The notes under the pieces are model-generated. The model was given only the letters and a program-made list of their open reading frames with translations, did not search any database and had not been told where the DNA came from. This document shows positions 39,076-41,628 of a DNA stretch of 41,628 nt, piece by piece. The stretch is from NCBI GenBank assembly GCA_022826195.1, contig JAJDVI010000014.1:1-41628 (forward strand), given 5' to 3'. Made by a program: the position numbers and the translations under genes. This stretch comes from Acidobacteriota bacterium. GTDB lineage: Bacteria > Acidobacteriota > Vicinamibacteria > Marinacidobacterales > Marinacidobacteraceae. Within the stretch, counting starts at the first letter, position 1, and the number at the start of each line of letters is the position of its first letter.

Positions 39076-40197
39076 GTGAAGCGCTTCGTCCTGTCTCTCC
39101 CGCTCTTCGTCTTTGTCGCTTCCTGTGGCGGGGGAGTCTCGCCCAGCACCCCTCCGCCGGCGCCGCCGCAGCCGCCGCGCACCCTCACCGGTCTGGAGCC
39201 GTTCGCTCCCCGCACCGAGATCAGGGTCGGGCAGCGGGTCGGGCCGCTGGTCGCCTACGGCAGCTACGACGACGGCACGACCGGCACCGTGGACGCCGTA
39301 TGGACCTCGTCGGACCCGGACGTGGTCGCGATCGGCGAAGATGGTCTTGCCGAAGGCGTCGGCGCCGGGACGGCGGTGGTAACCGCCACCTTCGAGGGGT
39401 TCTCGGTGGAACTGGAGTTCATGGTCGAGGACGCGAACCCCAGGAGCACGAAGGACCGCCCCGACGACATCGGTGGCCCCCAGGTCCACTTCGTCTACGC
39501 CGTGCCGAGAGACTGGGAGGACCGGAACCGGGACCGGTTCGGGGAAGTCGAACGCGCCGCCCTGAGCATTCAGAATTGGCTCGCGTCAGAGGTCGGGCAG
39601 ACCCTGCGACTCGACACCTACCAGGGACGGCCCGATGTTTCGTTCCTGCGGCTTTCGTTTACCCACCAGGAAGGGGACGGAACCGCAGGCGGGACCGTTC
39701 ATGACCTGCTCCGCGAGGCGCGCTCGCTGGAAGTCTCGGGGGACAAGCTCCTGGCTTTCTTCTATGAGGGTTCGGTGGCCGGCGTCTGTGGCAGCGCGCC
39801 GATTCTTGGCCGCGGTGGGGCCGTCTATATGGGGTGTGCCGACGCGGAGCTCGGCGCCGCCGAGGACGCGGTCTCCACCTACGAGGTGGTGATGGTCCAT
39901 GAGTTCTTTCATGCCTTCGGTGCGGTCGCGAGCTGTGCCCCGAACTACGTCCCGGGCTCCCACGTGAACGACCTGGAGAACGATCTGATGTTTGCGGGCG
40001 TGGACCGGGAACCCCGGGGGGGAGAGACCTTCATTGATGTTGGCCGCGACGACTACTACGGGCACGGACGCCCGGATTGCAACGACGTCAGCCGGAGCCG
40101 GTTCCTGAGGACGGCGCCGAGCGGCATGGCCGGGGCGTCGGTGGAGGTGAGGCTGCCCCCGGGGGACTGGCCGGTTCGCTGCGAACTGGAGCACTGA
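39076..40197 (+). CDS. Lipoprotein with Ig-like (BIG2) domain and metallopeptidase-like domain, paralogue 1
   Basis: The 373-residue protein has a lipoprotein signal (V-A-S-C17), a Pro-rich linker (STPPPAPPQPP) and a bacterial Ig-like BIG2 domain (about 35-120: VGQRVGPLVAYGSYDDGTTG, WTSSDPDVVAI, GAGTAVVTATFEG). A C-terminal catalytic-looking domain follows, with H275-E-F-F-H279-A-F-G, a later His in SHVND as probable third zinc ligand, and DLMFAG as a Met-turn-like segment. Conserved Cys residues suggest disulfides. The start is GTG 39076. It is a tandem paralogue of the gene at 40430. A surface metalloprotease is the likely function. Confidence 0.8.
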   Translation: MKRFVLSLPLFVFVASCGGGVSPSTPPPAPPQPPRTLTGLEPFAPRTEIRVGQRVGPLVAYGSYDDGTTGTVDAVWTSSDPDVVAIGEDGLAEGVGAGTAVVTATFEGFSVELEFMVEDANPRSTKDRPDDIGGPQVHFVYAVPRDWEDRNRDRFGEVERAALSIQNWLASEVGQTLRLDTYQGRPDVSFLRLSFTHQEGDGTAGGTVHDLLREARSLEVSGDKLLAFFYEGSVAGVCGSAPILGRGGAVYMGCADAELGAAEDAVSTYEVVMVHEFFHAFGAVASCAPNYVPGSHVNDLENDLMFAGVDREPRGGETFIDVGRDDYYGHGRPDCNDVSRSRFLRTAPSGMAGASVEVRLPPGDWPVRCELEH

Positions 40198-40429
40198 GGG
40201 GCCGGGGCCCCTCGCGGGCCTCGTGGGGACCGGCGTCGGCGACCAGCCGACGCGTTCCGCCCCCTGTGCACACAAAGACCACCCTCGCCCGCCGTTTGTT
40301 CACGGTGATTTCACCCGTGTTGTGAAAGCCTGACCAAGCGGTTGGGCAGCAAGTCGTCTGCGCGCAGCGAGAACCGAAGCTGACGGGAGTCCCCCGTAGC
40401 TGGCCGCCTCTCTCGCCAACCGTAACCGC
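40198..40429. other. Intergenic region between the metalloprotease paralogues
   Basis: This 232-bp stretch has no convincing frame. It contains an imperfect inverted repeat CACGGTGATTTCACCCGTG at 40301-40319, which could be an operator, followed by TTGTGA. No two-hairpin repeat is present here, and the sequence does not resemble the region upstream of the first paralogue. Confidence 0.4.
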
Positions 40430-41557
40430 ATGAGTCGAAACATCCTTCTCCTTCCGATGTGCGCTTTTCTCGCATCGTGCGGCGGAGGCGTCTCGCCCTC
40501 CGCCCCGCCACCGGCGCCACCGCGGCCGCCGCGTCAACTCGCCGGTCTCGAGCCGTTCGCGCCCCGCACGGAAATCCGCGTGGGGCAGCGGGTCGGGCCG
40601 CTGTTTGCGTACGGAAGCTACGACGACGGCACTACCGGGGCCGTGCCTGTCGAATGGACGTCCTCCGATCCGGCGGTGGTCGCGATCGGCGCGGACGATT
40701 TCGCGGAAGGTGTCGGCGCCGGGATGGCCGTGCTCACGGGTACCTTCGAGAGCTTTGCGGTGGAACTGGAGTTCACGGTGGAGGACCCGAACCCGAGGAG
40801 CACCCGGGACCGGCCGGACGACGTCTCCGGTCTGCAGGTGCACTTCGTCTATGCGGTGCCGAGCGACCGGGAGGATCTGGACCGGGACCGGTTCGGAGAG
40901 ATCGAAAACTCCGTGACCGCGCTGCAGAGCTGGTTACAGGACCGGACCGGACAACGTCTTCGCGTGGATACCTACCAGGGACAGGTGGATGTTTCGTTTC
41001 TGCGGCTGTCGTTCACCCACCAGGAAGGGGACGGATTCGGGGCGTTCCTGATGGAACACCTGATGCAGGAATCCTCCCGACTGGCGGTCCGGGGAGACAA
41101 GGTCCTCGGCTTCTACTACGAGGGTCGGGCGATCGGGGTGTGCGGTTCCGCGTGGTTTCAGCGCGGTGGCGCACATTACATCGATTGCGTCGGTTCCCCG
41201 CGGGTGGGCGTCGATGAGGCGACCTTTGGCGCTGCCGAGGCGACGATGGTCCATGAGCTGTTCCATGTGTTCGGCGCGGTGCCCCAGTGCGCGCCCAACG
41301 AGGGCAGGGGATTTCACGTCATCGACGAGCCAACCGACCTGATGTACGCGGGGGAGGGCCGCGTCGAACTACTGCCCGACGAACGGGAGTATCAGGTGGA
41401 TGTCGGCCGCAACGACTACTACGGCCACGGCCGTTCGGACTGCGTGGACATCAGCCGGAGCCGGTTCCTGGAGCCGGCGCCGGGCGCCGGATCAGGTGCC
41501 GTGGAGGTGCGGCTGTCCGCCGGGGATTGGCCGCTCCGCTGCGAACTGGAGCACTGA
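40430..41557 (+). CDS. Lipoprotein with Ig-like (BIG2) domain and metallopeptidase-like domain, paralogue 2
   Basis: The 375-residue protein parallels the upstream gene over its whole length: L-A-S-C17 lipobox, Pro-rich linker, BIG2 domain and C-terminal H275-E-L-F-H279-V-F-G. CAPN, a conserved His in FHVID and DLMYAG follow. Long identical blocks such as LEPFAPRTEIRVGQRVGPL and an identical C-terminus (RCELEH) show recent common origin. Differences cluster between the catalytic helix and the C-terminus and in the loop before it, which may mean different substrates. ATG 40430 follows a 232-bp gap, so it probably has its own promoter. Confidence 0.8.
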   Translation: MSRNILLLPMCAFLASCGGGVSPSAPPPAPPRPPRQLAGLEPFAPRTEIRVGQRVGPLFAYGSYDDGTTGAVPVEWTSSDPAVVAIGADDFAEGVGAGMAVLTGTFESFAVELEFTVEDPNPRSTRDRPDDVSGLQVHFVYAVPSDREDLDRDRFGEIENSVTALQSWLQDRTGQRLRVDTYQGQVDVSFLRLSFTHQEGDGFGAFLMEHLMQESSRLAVRGDKVLGFYYEGRAIGVCGSAWFQRGGAHYIDCVGSPRVGVDEATFGAAEATMVHELFHVFGAVPQCAPNEGRGFHVIDEPTDLMYAGEGRVELLPDEREYQVDVGRNDYYGHGRSDCVDISRSRFLEPAPGAGSGAVEVRLSAGDWPLRCELEH

Positions 41558-41598
41558 GGGTCGGAGCGCCCGCCCGGGGCCCGCGCGCCCACAGAGTG

Positions 41599-41628
41599 CT
41601 AGCCCAGGCCGTAGACGACGAAGCCGAG
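41599..41628 (-). CDS. 3' end of a minus-strand gene (9 codons visible)
   Basis: Read on the minus strand, the window edge encodes L-G-F-V-V-Y-G-L-G followed by TAG (41601-41599). The hydrophobic tail looks like the end of a membrane protein. It would converge on the metalloprotease gene with a 41-bp gap. Too little is visible for a family assignment. Confidence 0.35.
   Translation of the reverse strand, partial: LGFVVYGLG

Overview
The window is a 41.6 kb piece of a very GC-rich bacterial chromosome. An Oar-type TonB-dependent receptor with a carboxypeptidase-regulatory-like N-terminal domain, an FG-GAP/UnbV (CRTAC1-type) protein, many exported amidohydrolases and TAT/lipoprotein enzymes, and frequent GTG/TTG starts together suggest Acidobacteriota. 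This is an inference from gene content; there is no rRNA or other marker gene to confirm it. I see no tRNA, rRNA, CRISPR array or prophage.

Layout. 1-600: the left end of an IS21-like insertion sequence cuts a class V aminotransferase gene, leaving its 3' end, followed by two copies of a two-hairpin repeat. 597-3541 (minus): a TAT-exported amidase, a small unknown protein and an AbiEii-like nucleotidyltransferase. 3618-5455: a D-2-hydroxyacid dehydrogenase converging on a fumarylacetoacetate-hydrolase-family (FAH) enzyme. 5456-5993: repeats only. 5994-10048: a minus-strand lipoprotein amidohydrolase translationally coupled to a gamma-glutamylcyclotransferase-like protein, divergent from a second exported amidohydrolase. 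10049-10356: a promoter and hairpin-rich leader. 10357-12762: an alpha/beta-hydrolase-like lipoprotein without the usual Ser nucleophile, and an MFS transporter. 12741-15856: a membrane protein, a DinB-like protein, a lipoprotein RidA homologue and an APC permease. 15882-17906: a TAT-exported HD-domain protein divergent from a TAT-exported D-amino-acid-oxidase-like flavoprotein whose domain order is circularly permuted. 18282-21794: the TonB-dependent receptor. 22065-25801: a TPR protein, a coiled-coil PD-(D/E)XK protein and the FG-GAP/UnbV protein. 26070-28698 (minus): a coupled operon of FAH-family lipoprotein, matrixin-like metalloprotease and Pro-rich lipoprotein. 28735-30163: a cupin and a Gfo/Idh/MocA oxidoreductase. 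30256-32279: an M20 amidohydrolase and a YugP-like membrane protease. 32343-36441: a TPR protein, a TonB-C-like periplasmic protein and L-lysine 6-transaminase. 36446-38893 (minus): a channel-like membrane protein, a SEC59/VTE5-type kinase and a MobA-like nucleotidyltransferase. 39076-41557: two tandem paralogous lipoprotein metalloproteases. 41599-41628: the last codons of a minus-strand gene.

Functionally the window is dominated by extracytoplasmic catabolism of amino acids and amides (amidases, carbamoylase-type M20 enzyme, D-amino acid oxidase, RidA, lysine transaminase, amino acid permease, metalloproteases, outer-membrane receptor). Several families that are normally cytoplasmic carry lipoprotein or TAT signals here.

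The two most interesting signals are the circularly permuted D-amino-acid oxidase (16731-17906) and a dispersed intergenic two-hairpin repeat whose copies differ by compensatory changes that keep both stems paired.
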